NCBI GenBank assembly: GCA_902363665.1
Contig: CABJAW010000004.1
Span: 1-64,000 of the forward strand
Direction of reading: 5' to 3'
Source: Lachnospiraceae bacterium
GTDB taxonomy: Bacteria > Bacillota > Clostridia > Lachnospirales > Lachnospiraceae
Length of the DNA stretch: 64,000 nt
In this document: positions 6,465 through 15,182 of the stretch, piece after piece
Layout: each line of letters begins with the position of its first letter
Numbering within the stretch: position 1 is the stretch's first letter
Notes under the pieces: model-generated
What the model saw: only the letters and a program-made list of their open reading frames with translations
Told to the model about the DNA's origin: nothing
The model's database searches: none
Program-made: the position numbers and the translations under genes

Positions 6465-8607
6465 GAGAAAGAAAAACGAAAAACGAATCCAGCTGGTCGG
6501 CGGTCTGATTGGAATCTGTGTGGCTGTAGTCTCTCTGTTTTATTTCTTCCACGCAGAAAAAGCGGAAGCAGAAAAAAGAATGGTGGAGATTGTAAACTAT
6601 GTGAAAGTACAGTGCTCCACCTACACCCATTATAATGAATCTTCGGAATCCAAAAGTCTTCTCCGTGCCATTGAAAGTGCCAGACAGATGAGTACAAATA
6701 TTCAAATGGAAACAGAAAACGGCGGTCAGTTAAGCCGGGAATTTTTGAAAGGAAATCTGCAAACTCTCTGGGTGGATGGTATCATTGTACTGGATAAAGA
6801 AGGAAAGACGGAGTGTGAATACAGCACGGATGAATCTCTTGCCAATGAGATTGCGGAGTATCTGCAAAAAGAAATTATCATGGATTTTGCCGGATATGAA
6901 GAAAGATCTTATTCAGAACGGTTTGCCAGGGAAGATGGATCCTATATTGACATTGCAGCCTGTGCCAGAAAAGATGCACCGGGTATCGTTGCGATCTATT
7001 ATTACACATCTCCTGAATTTACCAGAAATTATACCCTGACGATACAAGGACTTTTAAATGGTTATAGTGTCCAGAAGGATGGAACGATTATTGTTGCAGA
7101 CGATGGGATCGTTGTTGCCAGTAATGATGAGGGGCTGTTAGGGCAGAATACAGCCGATAACGAAGTTGTTCAGGCAATGAAAAAGCATACAGACAGTCAG
7201 CACATTTATCATTTGAAGAATGAAGGAATTGGATGCTACGGAATCATGCTGAAGCAGAGGGATTATTATATCTATGCATATCTTTCGGATGCGGAAGTGT
7301 TCCATAATCTTCTATTAAGTGTGATAAGCGTTATTTTTCTTTATTTCCTGATGTTCAGTATATTCTGGTTCTGGACATACAGAACCAATCAGTCGCACCG
7401 GAAACAGGAAGTGGAAAAGGACGAAAAATATAAATCAGAACTTCTGATAGCCGCTAAAAAGGCAGAAGCCGCCAATGAGGCAAAAACAGAGTTCCTTCAG
7501 CGGATGAGTCATGATATCCGGACTCCAATCAATGGAATCTGCGGCCTGGTCAATATGGCAGAGTATTATGCAGATGATATGGAAAAACAGACGGAATACA
7601 GGACAAAGGTGAAAGAAGCATCCCATCTGCTTCTGGAACTGGTAAATGATATTCTGGACATGAGTAAGCTTGAGTCAGGTGAAATTATTCTGGAAGAGAT
7701 TCCATTTAATCTGAGCAGTATTTCCAGGGAAGTATTTGTTGTGATCGAGCAGATGGCTGCAGAACAGAATATCCGGATCGTGTGGGAGAAAAAAGAAATC
7801 ACACATCGTGATTTTATTGGAAGCCCGGGGTATGTGAAACGGGTGATGATGAATATTTTGTCGAATGCAGTGAAATATAACAGAGAAAACGGACATATCT
7901 ATATCAGCTGCATGGAAATTCCATCCGAACAGCCAGAAATGGCGACAATGGAATTTGTTTGTCGTGATACTGGAATCGGAATGACTGAGGAGTTCCAGAA
8001 ATGTGTGTTTGAACCATTTGCACAGGAACATACAGGAAGCCGCACAAAATTTGCAGGAACAGGCCTGGGAATGGCAATTGCAAAGAATCTGGTCGAGAAA
8101 ATGGGTGGAACGATTACTTTTGAAAGTGAAAAAGGTGTAGGGACGACATTTGTGATTCGGGTTCCGTTTAAAATAGATATGGATGCGGACAAACGTGAAG
8201 AACAGAAGGATGTATCCGAAAAATCTATAAAGGGGCTGTATATTCTTCTGGCAGAAGATAATGAGCTGAATATGGAGATCGCAGAATTTATGCTGCAGAA
8301 TGAGGGTGCTGTTGTGACAAAAGCATGGAATGGACAGGAAGCTGTTGAACTGTTCGAAAAAAGCAGACCTGGTGAATTTGATGTCATTCTTATGGATATC
8401 ATGATGCCGGTCATGAATGGTTATGAAGCTGCAAAGATGATCAGGTCTCTGGACAGAGAGGATGCAAAGGAGGTACCGATCATTGCAATGACAGCAAATG
8501 CGTTCACGGAGGACAGAATAAGAGCAAAAGAAGCGGGAATGGATGATCATATTGCTAAGCCTGTTGATGCAAAATTACTGATAAAGGTAATTCATGAATT
8601 GCTATAG
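6454..8607 (+). CDS. Second membrane hybrid sensor histidine kinase with receiver domain
   Basis: 717 aa if translation starts at TTG 6454, which lies a normal distance after GGAGGTGG (6440-6447). The in-frame ATG at 6448 is too close to that site and the ATG at 6406 has none. It overlaps the previous gene's end by 11 bp, suggesting coupling. One TM near the N-terminus, an extracytoplasmic sensor of about 260 residues, TM near residues 285-310, then HisKA with H353 (SHDIRTPIN), HATPase_c (NILSNAVKYN, DTGIGM, GTGLGMAI) and a receiver with D648 in LMDIMMP. It has the same plan as the kinase at 3321 but a different sensor. The final phosphate acceptor is not obvious in the window. Confidence 0.88.
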   Translation: MNIKRKKNEKRIQLVGGLIGICVAVVSLFYFFHAEKAEAEKRMVEIVNYVKVQCSTYTHYNESSESKSLLRAIESARQMSTNIQMETENGGQLSREFLKGNLQTLWVDGIIVLDKEGKTECEYSTDESLANEIAEYLQKEIIMDFAGYEERSYSERFAREDGSYIDIAACARKDAPGIVAIYYYTSPEFTRNYTLTIQGLLNGYSVQKDGTIIVADDGIVVASNDEGLLGQNTADNEVVQAMKKHTDSQHIYHLKNEGIGCYGIMLKQRDYYIYAYLSDAEVFHNLLLSVISVIFLYFLMFSIFWFWTYRTNQSHRKQEVEKDEKYKSELLIAAKKAEAANEAKTEFLQRMSHDIRTPINGICGLVNMAEYYADDMEKQTEYRTKVKEASHLLLELVNDILDMSKLESGEIILEEIPFNLSSISREVFVVIEQMAAEQNIRIVWEKKEITHRDFIGSPGYVKRVMMNILSNAVKYNRENGHIYISCMEIPSEQPEMATMEFVCRDTGIGMTEEFQKCVFEPFAQEHTGSRTKFAGTGLGMAIAKNLVEKMGGTITFESEKGVGTTFVIRVPFKIDMDADKREEQKDVSEKSIKGLYILLAEDNELNMEIAEFMLQNEGAVVTKAWNGQEAVELFEKSRPGEFDVILMDIMMPVMNGYEAAKMIRSLDREDAKEVPIIAMTANAFTEDRIRAKEAGMDDHIAKPVDAKLLIKVIHELL

Positions 8608-8619
8608 TGAAATACAATT

Positions 8620-8667
8620 GCAGGAATGAACGCACATCTTGCAGAGCCATTGGATGAAAAAAATTAA
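8620..8667 (+). pseudogene. Receiver-domain C-terminal remnant
   Basis: Sixteen codons read AGMNAHLAEPLDEKN then stop, the standard end of a hybrid-kinase receiver domain. It follows the intact kinase by 12 bases and is out of context, so it is a scar of another kinase gene. Downstream to about 8830 more decayed coding sequence with stops can be read, of unknown origin. Confidence 0.6.
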
Positions 8668-8882
8668 GAAGACTATATGCGAAGAGTTGAGAAGCAGTGG
8701 GAACAGGGAAAACTGCTGATTTTACGGCTGTCTATTATGTTGAATAACCGTGGGATATGGCAAAATTTGAGACAGTCGCGCGATCATATGGCATCGAATT
8801 CTTCTCCTTGCATAAAGCATAATCCTGGAGTACAATGAAGCAGACAGAACCGTTGCAGACAAAGAAAGACAGGGAGGAAACA

Positions 8883-9431
8883 ATGGGAAAAACAATCGGA
8901 CTGGCAGAGTTGACCAGTATTACGTACGGCATTGCAGCATCCGATGCGATGCTGAAAGCGGGTCAGGTAAAGCTTCTGCGCAGCGCACCGGCGTGTCCGG
9001 GAAAATATCTGATCCTGATCGCCGGAGATACCGGAGAGGTGAAGGCGGCGATGGAGGCGGGAGCGGAGATTGCAGGAAAGCATCTGCGCAATTCCTATGT
9101 GATCCCGCACATCCATGAGCAGGTGCTTGAGGTGCTTTCTACCCGGAAAAAGGTGGAAGCGCGTGAGGCAGTCGGTATTCTGGAGTGCTCAATGATGGTA
9201 TCGGCGCTTTATGCGGCGGATATGGTGGCAAAAGAGGCGGCGGTGCGTCTTTGTAGAGTACGCCTTGGCCAGGGCATCGGCGGAAAAGGTGTCGTGATCC
9301 TTTCCGGTGATGTGGGAGCCGTAAAAGCAGCGGTAAACGCGGTTGTAAAGGGCTGTGATGCACTGAATCTGCATCTGCAGGAGCATTACGTGATCCCAAA
9401 TCCGGATCCGGAGCTGCTGGATTTTCTGTAG
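8883..9431 (+). CDS. Tandem-BMC-domain microcompartment shell protein
   Basis: 182 aa from ATG 8883, five bases after GGGAGG; an upstream in-frame ATG (8835) has no site. Two BMC repeats are visible, residues about 4-85 and 95-182, each with an AVG/GLAE-type strand, an AAD/ASDAMLKAG helix and the ending YVIPH or YVIPNPD. This is the BMC-T architecture that forms pseudohexameric trimers with a larger pore in bacterial microcompartment shells. No enzyme or other shell gene is nearby, so this is an orphan; it may serve a compartment encoded elsewhere. It sits between two receiver-domain scraps, which suggests an inserted or rearranged segment. Confidence 0.85.
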   Translation: MGKTIGLAELTSITYGIAASDAMLKAGQVKLLRSAPACPGKYLILIAGDTGEVKAAMEAGAEIAGKHLRNSYVIPHIHEQVLEVLSTRKKVEAREAVGILECSMMVSALYAADMVAKEAAVRLCRVRLGQGIGGKGVVILSGDVGAVKAAVNAVVKGCDALNLHLQEHYVIPNPDPELLDFL

Positions 9432-9467
9432 AAGAAAGAAATAATAATCAGATATGAAACATACAGC

Positions 9468-9507
9468 AGGACGAGATATGCCCGGGAAGCGGCTTCTCGT
9501 CCTTTTT
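9468..9507 (+). terminator. Terminator after the BMC gene
   Basis: AGGACGAGA (9468-9476) pairs with TCTCGTCCT (9495-9503), with further pairing inside, followed by a T run. Confidence 0.65.
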
Positions 9508-9519
9508 ATACCTGCCGGG

Positions 9520-9579
9520 ACAATTCCGATTATTGCAATGGCAGTGAATGCATTTGCAGAAGACTGGAAAACCAGATGA
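9520..9579 (+). pseudogene. Receiver-domain remnant
   Basis: Codons read TIPIIAMAVNAFAEDWKTR then stop, matching the beta5/alpha5 region of hybrid-kinase receivers (IPIIAMTANAFAED in both intact kinases here). The other scrap, at 8620, corresponds to the part that should come directly after it, so the two pieces lie in swapped order around the BMC gene. Confidence 0.6.
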
Positions 9580-9652
9580 CTTGTTTTTCCGGTTCTTTCA
9601 CTTTGGTATCTCGTTTTATATAAAGAAAATGCAGAACTCGCTAAAATTTTGA

Positions 9653-9682
9653 TTGACATATGACGATATTCCGTTTTACAGT
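9653..9682 (+). promoter_or_regulatory. Promoter for the diguanylate cyclase gene
   Basis: TTGACA (9653-9658), 18-bp spacer, TACAGT (9677-9682). It lies 30 bp before R element copy R2, which sits between promoter and gene. Confidence 0.5.
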
Positions 9683-9712
9683 ATTTTGTAAGAAAGGGTC
9701 TGATGACAATTT

Positions 9713-9833
9713 AACCGAGTCAAGCTGTGAAGCAGCTACTCGGTTATGAAATATCATAAGGAAGGACCCGCTTGCGGGAGGATCCCTTATGATCCTGCAA
9801 GTAGCGAAGCGGACCTGGAATATCCGCCTTGAC
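9713..9833 (+). repeat. R element copy R2, at the start of the diguanylate cyclase gene
   Basis: A 121-bp plus-oriented version of R that keeps the outer stem AACCGAGT/ACTCGGTT and the conserved 3' block but lacks the two large inner hairpins of R1 and R3. It contains GGGAGG (9776-9781) and ATG 9789, which read in frame into the following gene. Confidence 0.85.
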
Positions 9834-11369
9834 AGAGAAATTGAAAACAAAAATTTTGGACAGGGGGGTGTCGTTATCAGTCAGAGAAGATTTGACCTGA
9901 AAGATTATACGAAAACAATTCTATTATTTATAGCGGCAGTTGCGTTTGGCGTTGCAGTATTTTTCGTGTGTGCGGAGTATTCGATCAGTGAAAACTCACA
10001 GGATACGGTCCGGGCGACTGTAACGCGCCAGAGCGAACATCTTCGCTCTATGATGGAACTGCATTATCAGTATCTGCAGATCGTTGCCGATCAGATCGGA
10101 GAGACGGATGACATCATTTCCGATGAAAATATGAAGATGATCGCCAACCTGCATGAATATACGGATCTGGAACTTTCTGCGATCATAGAACCGGACGGAA
10201 CCTCGCATTATGACAATGGAACAGAAAAAAATGTAGCCCACCGCAGTTATTTTCAGGAGGCGATGGAAGGAAAGCAGGCGCTCAGTGACCCGCTGGAAAG
10301 CAGTGTTGACCAGGAGACACGGGTTGTGCTCAGTGTTCCAATCAAGCGGGATGAAGTGGTGGTTGGTGTACTTGGTGCATCATACAATGTCACTGCTCTG
10401 AGCCGTCTGATGTTCAATGATACGTTTGGCGGTGTCGGGTACAGCCTGATCGTTACGCAGGACGGAGAGATTATTGCATATGACGGAGAACCGTCACACC
10501 ATAAGATTTCTTATGGTGACAATTTCTTTGAATTTTACAGTGATAAGAAAATCATGGAGAATATCTCGCTCCTGGATGTGCAGAAAGATTTCAACGAGGG
10601 AAAATCCGGTCTGTTCCGGATGCGGGATGCACAGGGGAAGCGGGCATCGGAGCAGTATCTCTCTTACGTACCGCTTGGAATGAATAACTGGATGATCTGT
10701 TACATGCTTCCGCTTTCGGCGGCGCTGCAGCCGTATCGTTTTTTTACGACGTATGAAGTTTTTTTTATCATCGGATTCTGCATTCTGGTTGTGATTCTCT
10801 TTGTCTGTATCCTGAAAAAAAACAGTCAGAAGAACCGGGAACTGCTTAAGGCATCCCAGATGGATGCGCTGACCGGACTTTACAACAAAAAGGTGACAGA
10901 GGAGCGAATCAATGAAGTGCTCCTGGAGCAGCCGGAAGCGATGCATGCATTTCTGATCCTGGATCTCGACCGTTTCAAGAAAGTGAACGATGGGTACGGA
11001 CATGCAGCCGGCGATGCCGTTCTGCGTGAGTTTGCAGGACTGCTGCGGAATTATTTCCGGGAAAATGATGTGATCGGACGGATCGGCGGAGATGAGTTTG
11101 TCGTCCTTATGAAAAACGTGGATTCAAAAGACTCCGTACGAAACCGGGCGGGAGGTCTGGTGCAGAAGATCGGTGAGCTGGAATTTTCAGGCATGCCGGA
11201 GCATATCACAAGCAGTATCGGAATTGCATTCGCACCGGAACAGGGCGACTGCTACATGGATTTATATAAGGCGGCTGACGGGGCGCTGTATGAGACGAAG
11301 CGCCGCGGCAGAAACGGTTATACCGTGAGCCTTCAGATGTGTGAGCTGAAGGAAGAAAAGACGGAGTAA
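9789..11369 (+). CDS. Membrane diguanylate cyclase with extracellular Cache-like sensor
   Basis: 526 aa. TM near residues 38-58, an extracytoplasmic sensor (about 60-310, dCache-like, with SYFQEAMEGK), a second TM near 317-340, and a GGDEF domain from about 355. The active site is intact, GGDEF at 433-437, and an RxxD inhibitory site (REND, 424-427) lies at the standard five residues before it, so it should make c-di-GMP with product feedback. There is no EAL or HD-GYP domain. The only good in-frame start, ATG 9789 with GGGAGG, lies inside R element R2, so about 15 N-terminal residues derive from the repeat. An ATC following AGGGGGG (near 9876) may mark the original start. Confidence 0.88.
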   Translation: MILQVAKRTWNIRLDREIENKNFGQGGVVISQRRFDLKDYTKTILLFIAAVAFGVAVFFVCAEYSISENSQDTVRATVTRQSEHLRSMMELHYQYLQIVADQIGETDDIISDENMKMIANLHEYTDLELSAIIEPDGTSHYDNGTEKNVAHRSYFQEAMEGKQALSDPLESSVDQETRVVLSVPIKRDEVVVGVLGASYNVTALSRLMFNDTFGGVGYSLIVTQDGEIIAYDGEPSHHKISYGDNFFEFYSDKKIMENISLLDVQKDFNEGKSGLFRMRDAQGKRASEQYLSYVPLGMNNWMICYMLPLSAALQPYRFFTTYEVFFIIGFCILVVILFVCILKKNSQKNRELLKASQMDALTGLYNKKVTEERINEVLLEQPEAMHAFLILDLDRFKKVNDGYGHAAGDAVLREFAGLLRNYFRENDVIGRIGGDEFVVLMKNVDSKDSVRNRAGGLVQKIGELEFSGMPEHITSSIGIAFAPEQGDCYMDLYKAADGALYETKRRGRNGYTVSLQMCELKEEKTE

Positions 11370-11437
11370 GGCAGAAGACAAAGCTGTGCTGAAAGCAGAA
11401 AAAAACGAGAATGTTCGGAATTAACGAAAAAAATAAT

Positions 11438-11578
11438 GTAACTGTTCAGAGCAACCTCCAAAATGCTACGCATTTTGGAGGTGTGGCGTATCCGCCAAAT
11501 AAAATTTCAAAAACAGGCTTAAAAATGCAAGCATTTTCCGCCTGTTTTATGAAATTTTGCTTGGCTCTGAACAGTTAC
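11438..11578. mobile_element. MITE copy A with 8-bp target duplication
   Basis: 141 bp bounded by GTAACTGTTCAGAGC and its inverted repeat, with an internal inverted repeat too. The 8 bases on each side (AAAATAAT) are identical. No coding capacity. The outer ends match copies at 13027 and 36910; the centre differs from them. Confidence 0.88.
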
Positions 11579-11706
11579 AAAATAATGTGAAAAAAGAGCA
11601 ATACAATTGGAAGAAAATCGGTTATAATACGGTTGGTAGGCAAGAGAGAAAACCGGCTGTATGAGAGACATCAGCCGGCAAAAGAAAATAAAAGGAGTAA
11701 CGTCAT

Positions 11707-12858
11707 ATGAAAATTACAGACAGCATTAAATACGTAGGTGTCAATGACCATCAGGTTGACCTGTTTGAGGGCCAGTACAAGGTGCCAAATGGCATGTCCT
11801 ATAATTCTTACGTGATTCTTGACGAGAAGGTAGCAGTCATGGATACGGTGGATGCGCACTTTACCGACGAGTGGCTTGGCAATCTCGCACGTGTCCTTGA
11901 TGGACGCAAGCCGGATTATCTCGTTGTACAGCATATGGAGCCGGATCACGCGGCGAACGTTGCCAATTTTATGAAAGCATATCCGGAGACGACTGTCGTA
12001 GCAAATGCAAAGACATTTGTCATGATCAAAAATTTCTTTGAACTGGATCTGGAGGGCCGGAAGCTGGTTGTGGAAAATGGCAGCTCCTTAAGCCTTGGAA
12101 GCCACACGCTGACCTTTGTATTCGCACCGATGGTGCACTGGCCGGAGGTTATGGTGACGTATGAAAGCAGCGAAAAGGTACTGTTTTCAGCGGATGGCTT
12201 CGGAAAGTTTGGAGCACTTGATGTGGAGGAAGACTGGGATGACGAGTCCAGAAGATACTTTATCGGGATCGTCGGAAAGTACGGTGCACAGGTACAGGCG
12301 CTTCTGAAAAAGGCGGCGGCACTTGATATTTCCATTATCTGCCCGCTGCACGGACCGGTTCTGACCGAAAATCTGGGTCACTACATTGGGCTGTATGACA
12401 CGTGGTCCTCTTATCGTCCGGAAGAGGAAGGCGTTGTGATCGCCTATACTTCCGTTTACGGACATACAAAGAAAGCGGTAGAACTGCTTGCTGAGAAATT
12501 AAAAGCAAATGGAGCGCCGAAAGTAGTCGTTTATGATCTGGCAAGGGATGATATGTCGGCGGCAGTTGCAGATGCATTCCGCTACAGCAGGCTTGTGCTC
12601 GCAACGATTACATACAATGGCAGTATTTATCCGTTCATGAACGATTTCGTTACCCGCCTTGTCGAGCACAACTTCCAGAACCGTACGGTCGGGCTGATTG
12701 AGAATGGTTCCTGGGCGCCGACGGCAGCCAGAGTGATAAAGAAGATGATGGAAGGAAGCAAGAATATCAAGTGGACTGACACAACCGTGACGATCATGTC
12801 AGCCGTAAAGCAGGAGAATGTGGAGCAGATCGAGGCGATGGCGAAGGAGCTGTGCTGA
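11707..12858 (+). CDS. fprA: FprA-type flavodiiron protein
   Basis: 383 aa, ATG 11707 after AAAGGAG. N-terminal metallo-beta-lactamase-like domain with all di-iron ligands: H76, E78, D80 and H81 in HMEPDH, H144 in MVHWPEV, D163 in SADGFG, H215 in PLHGP. Residues about 255-383 form a flavodoxin domain (YTSVYGHTKKA binds FMN phosphate). Such proteins reduce O2 to water, and in some cases NO, in the cytoplasm of anaerobes, taking electrons from rubredoxin or ferredoxin-type donors. No rubredoxin domain is fused. Thioredoxin, Crp/Fnr and ferredoxin genes lie nearby, consistent with redox defence. The product family is clear; substrate preference is not. Confidence 0.92.
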   Translation: MKITDSIKYVGVNDHQVDLFEGQYKVPNGMSYNSYVILDEKVAVMDTVDAHFTDEWLGNLARVLDGRKPDYLVVQHMEPDHAANVANFMKAYPETTVVANAKTFVMIKNFFELDLEGRKLVVENGSSLSLGSHTLTFVFAPMVHWPEVMVTYESSEKVLFSADGFGKFGALDVEEDWDDESRRYFIGIVGKYGAQVQALLKKAAALDISIICPLHGPVLTENLGHYIGLYDTWSSYRPEEEGVVIAYTSVYGHTKKAVELLAEKLKANGAPKVVVYDLARDDMSAAVADAFRYSRLVLATITYNGSIYPFMNDFVTRLVEHNFQNRTVGLIENGSWAPTAARVIKKMMEGSKNIKWTDTTVTIMSAVKQENVEQIEAMAKELC

Positions 12859-12962
12859 GATATCTGAAAGAATGAAACGGCAGTGCGGAAGAGGCCATCT
12901 GTTCCTGCCAGAAGAAACTCACAGATGAAAGCCAACGGCTGTGAGTATGGGAAAAATATCAG

Positions 12963-12998
12963 AAAGGGAGTGTATCGAAACGGATGCACTCCCTTTTG
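12963..12998 (+). terminator. Terminator after fprA
   Basis: AAAGGGAGTGTATC (12963-12976) pairs with GATGCACTCCCTTT (12983-12996) with a single wobble, followed by T. Confidence 0.65.
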
Positions 12999-13026
12999 TA
13001 AGTGAACAGTTAGAACAAAAATCAGG

Positions 13027-13171
13027 GTAACTGTTCAGAGCCAACCTCCAAAATGCTACGCATTTCGTCGGTGTGGCGTATCCGCCAAATAGATTTCCAT
13101 GTAAAAGTGTTCATTCATGCAAGCATGATTCACACTTTTGCATGAAAATCTGCTTGGCTCTGAACAGTTAC
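13027..13171. mobile_element. MITE copy B with 8-bp target duplication
   Basis: 145 bp with GTAACTGTTCAGAGCC terminal inverted repeats and a central AAAGTG/CACTTT hairpin. Flanks are a perfect AAATCAGG duplication (13019-13026 and 13172-13179). The right-hand copy of the duplication contains the stop codon of the thioredoxin gene. Nearly identical inside to copy C at 36910. Confidence 0.92.
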
Positions 13172-13174
13172 AAA

Positions 13175-13483
13175 TCAGGAAATCATTCCGAGAATTACAT
13201 CCCCTGGATGCACTCCGCTGATCCGTTTTACCGTCCGTCCGTTCTGAAAAAGGATAAGCGTTGGAATGCTCAAAATCTGAAATCGTTCGGCCAGCTCGGG
13301 CTCTTCCTCTACGTTGATCTTTCCGATCAGAAGATCGGGTTTTGCAGCGGAAACTTCTTCCAGAATCGGCGCAAGCATCCGGCAGGGGGCACACCAGTCG
13401 GCCCAGAAGTCGAGCAGTACCGGAGCAGAGGAAGCGCATACGTTTGTTTCAAAATCAGAATCGTGAATTGTAAGAATTGGCAT
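13175..13483 (-). CDS. trxA: Thioredoxin
   Basis: 102 aa, a complete thioredoxin fold. The active site is WCAPC with C31 and C34, the alanine replacing the more usual glycine; the cis-proline is in IPTLILF. It reduces protein disulfides in the cytoplasm. AAAGGAGG precedes its start. MITE copy B inserted exactly at its stop codon, leaving the coding sequence whole but replacing its original 3' flank. No thioredoxin reductase is adjacent. CAPC variants are known in Clostridia; whether it works with an NADPH- or ferredoxin-dependent reductase cannot be seen here. Confidence 0.9.
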   Translation of the reverse strand: MPILTIHDSDFETNVCASSAPVLLDFWADWCAPCRMLAPILEEVSAAKPDLLIGKINVEEEPELAERFQILSIPTLILFQNGRTVKRISGVHPGDVILGMIS

Positions 13484-13504
13484 AGAATCCTCCTTTTAAA
13501 GTTT

Positions 13505-13672
13505 GAACGCAGATCAGCATTCCCACGATTCAAGTGTGGGAAGCTTCAGACACGTTCTAGTATTTCCCAAAAGAAGAAAAAGAATGCCAGGAATCGCTTG
13601 ACACCTATCTGAAAATAAGAGAGAATGGGGGCACTGCATAAGCGAAAGCAGATAGCGAATATCCGTATTTCA
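13505..13672 (+). repeat. Decayed R element copy R4
   Basis: The left end (GAACGCAGATCAGCATTCCC with TTCAAGTG) closely matches the start of R3 at 62584, and the right end (GCGAAAGCAGATAGCGAATATCC) matches the end of R elements. The middle has diverged. It fills the gap between thioredoxin and the MATE gene. Confidence 0.5.
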
Positions 13673-13738
13673 AAGGAAAAAGTGAGAACGAATCACCGCT
13701 TTGCTGCTTTGCAGAAAGAGAAAAATGTGGGGGTACTT

Positions 13739-15103
13739 ATGAAGAAAAAAATAACAGGTGAATTTTATGAAAAGCTGATGAAGCTGATGATTCCGATCGT
13801 GCTTCAGAACCTGCTGCTGGCATCTGTGGCTGTAGCGGATGCGATCATGCTCGGCAGTGTGGAGCAGAATTCGATGTCGGCAGTATCGCTGGCAACACAG
13901 ATCCAGTTTATTCAGAACATGTTTCTGGCGGCGGTCACATCCGGTGTATCGATCCTCGGCGCACAGTACTGGGGGAAGGGTGATAAAGAGACAATGAACG
14001 ATATTTTCTGTCTGGCGCTTCGCCTGGCAGGCACCGTTTCCATCCTGACCTTTGTTGCATGCAGTTTTTTCCCGGGACTGCTGATGCGGATATTTACAAA
14101 TGAAGATGTACTGGTTCAGGCGGGAGTCGCTTATCTGCGGATCGCAGGCTGGTCGTATCTGCTGACCGGACTGACGCAGTGCTATCTGACGATGATGAAA
14201 GTCAGCGAGCATGCAAGTCAGACTGCGCGGATCAGCGGTATGGCGGTGATCCTGAACATCGTAATGAATGCAGTCTTTATCTACGGCTGGTTCGGACTTC
14301 CGGCTATGGGGGTACAGGGTGCAGCGATCGCAACGCTGATCGCGCGGATCGCAGAGTTTGTCTGTTCTGTGGCAGTCTCCGGGCGAAAAGATTTTGTCCA
14401 TCCGGATTTTCGCCATCTCTTCCGTCACAACAAGGTACTGGATCAGGACTTCGCAAAATGTTCGATGCCGATTCTCGGCGCGTGCCTGTTCTGGGGGATC
14501 GGATTTACGTCTTATTCCGCATTTATGGGGCATCTCGGGACGGATGCGGCAGCGGCCAATTCCGTTGCAGCGGTCGTGCGTGACCTGATCTGCTGCTTCA
14601 GCGGCGGTATCGCAAGCGCGGGCGGTATCATGGTTGGAAATGAGCTGGGAGCCGGCAACCTGGAAAAAGGAAAAAGCTATGGAGACCGCCTGGTAAAAAT
14701 CGCATTTGCATGCGGCGCTGCGGCATCACTTCTGATGCTGGCTGTGACACCTCTGCTGCTGCATTTTGTAAAGCTGACAGACGGTGCAAAGCAGAATCTG
14801 ACAGGGATGCTGATTGTGATAGCAATCTATCTGATCGGGCGTGCGGTCAATGACGTGACGATCAACGGTATTTTTGCGGCAGGCGGCGATACACTGTTTG
14901 ACATGTACAGTCTGGCAGTGTGCATGTGGTGTCTGGCGATTCCGCTTGCAGCGGCAGGAACATTTTTCTTTCACTGGCCGGTCGTGGTGGTATATGCCTG
15001 CACCTGTCTGGACGAGGTTGGCAAGATTCCCTGGGTGATGTACCATTATAAAAAGTATCGGTGGGTGAAGGATCTGACGCGGGATACATCCGGGCGTGTA
15101 TGA
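13739..15103 (+). CDS. MATE family efflux transporter
   Basis: 454 aa from ATG 13739 (MKKKITGEFY), the usual MATE length; an upstream in-frame ATG at 13625 lies in the decayed repeat and gives an unlikely leader. About 12 membrane helices in two halves, with the typical opening MKLMIPIVLQNLLLASVAVADAIMLG and the second-half repeat CSMPILGACLFWGIGF. MATE proteins export cationic drugs or metabolites using a Na+ or H+ gradient. A weak GGGGG binding site precedes the start. It is monocistronic between repeat R4 and a convergent Crp gene. The substrate is unknown. Confidence 0.88.
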   Translation: MKKKITGEFYEKLMKLMIPIVLQNLLLASVAVADAIMLGSVEQNSMSAVSLATQIQFIQNMFLAAVTSGVSILGAQYWGKGDKETMNDIFCLALRLAGTVSILTFVACSFFPGLLMRIFTNEDVLVQAGVAYLRIAGWSYLLTGLTQCYLTMMKVSEHASQTARISGMAVILNIVMNAVFIYGWFGLPAMGVQGAAIATLIARIAEFVCSVAVSGRKDFVHPDFRHLFRHNKVLDQDFAKCSMPILGACLFWGIGFTSYSAFMGHLGTDAAAANSVAAVVRDLICCFSGGIASAGGIMVGNELGAGNLEKGKSYGDRLVKIAFACGAAASLLMLAVTPLLLHFVKLTDGAKQNLTGMLIVIAIYLIGRAVNDVTINGIFAAGGDTLFDMYSLAVCMWCLAIPLAAAGTFFFHWPVVVVYACTCLDEVGKIPWVMYHYKKYRWVKDLTRDTSGRV

Positions 15104-15182
15104 TCCGGCAGAAAGCATTTTCGGGCATGTGCCGGGCAGGCAGAGAAAAAGAGAATTGGCAGTTCAGGCAAAACTATGAATT

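Noticed and set aside
9713..9833. A second c-di-GMP riboswitch before the diguanylate cyclase
   Set aside because: No GACGCAAAGC or GGCAAA core; the sequence is entirely explained as an R element.
11438..11578. Long hairpin as an intrinsic terminator
   Set aside because: Its ends recur at two other places with exact 8-bp duplications, so it is a MITE; termination would be a side effect.
13073..13612. A 179-codon plus-strand frame across MITE B and trxA
   Set aside because: It reads through a mobile repeat and antisense to thioredoxin; no start signals or family.
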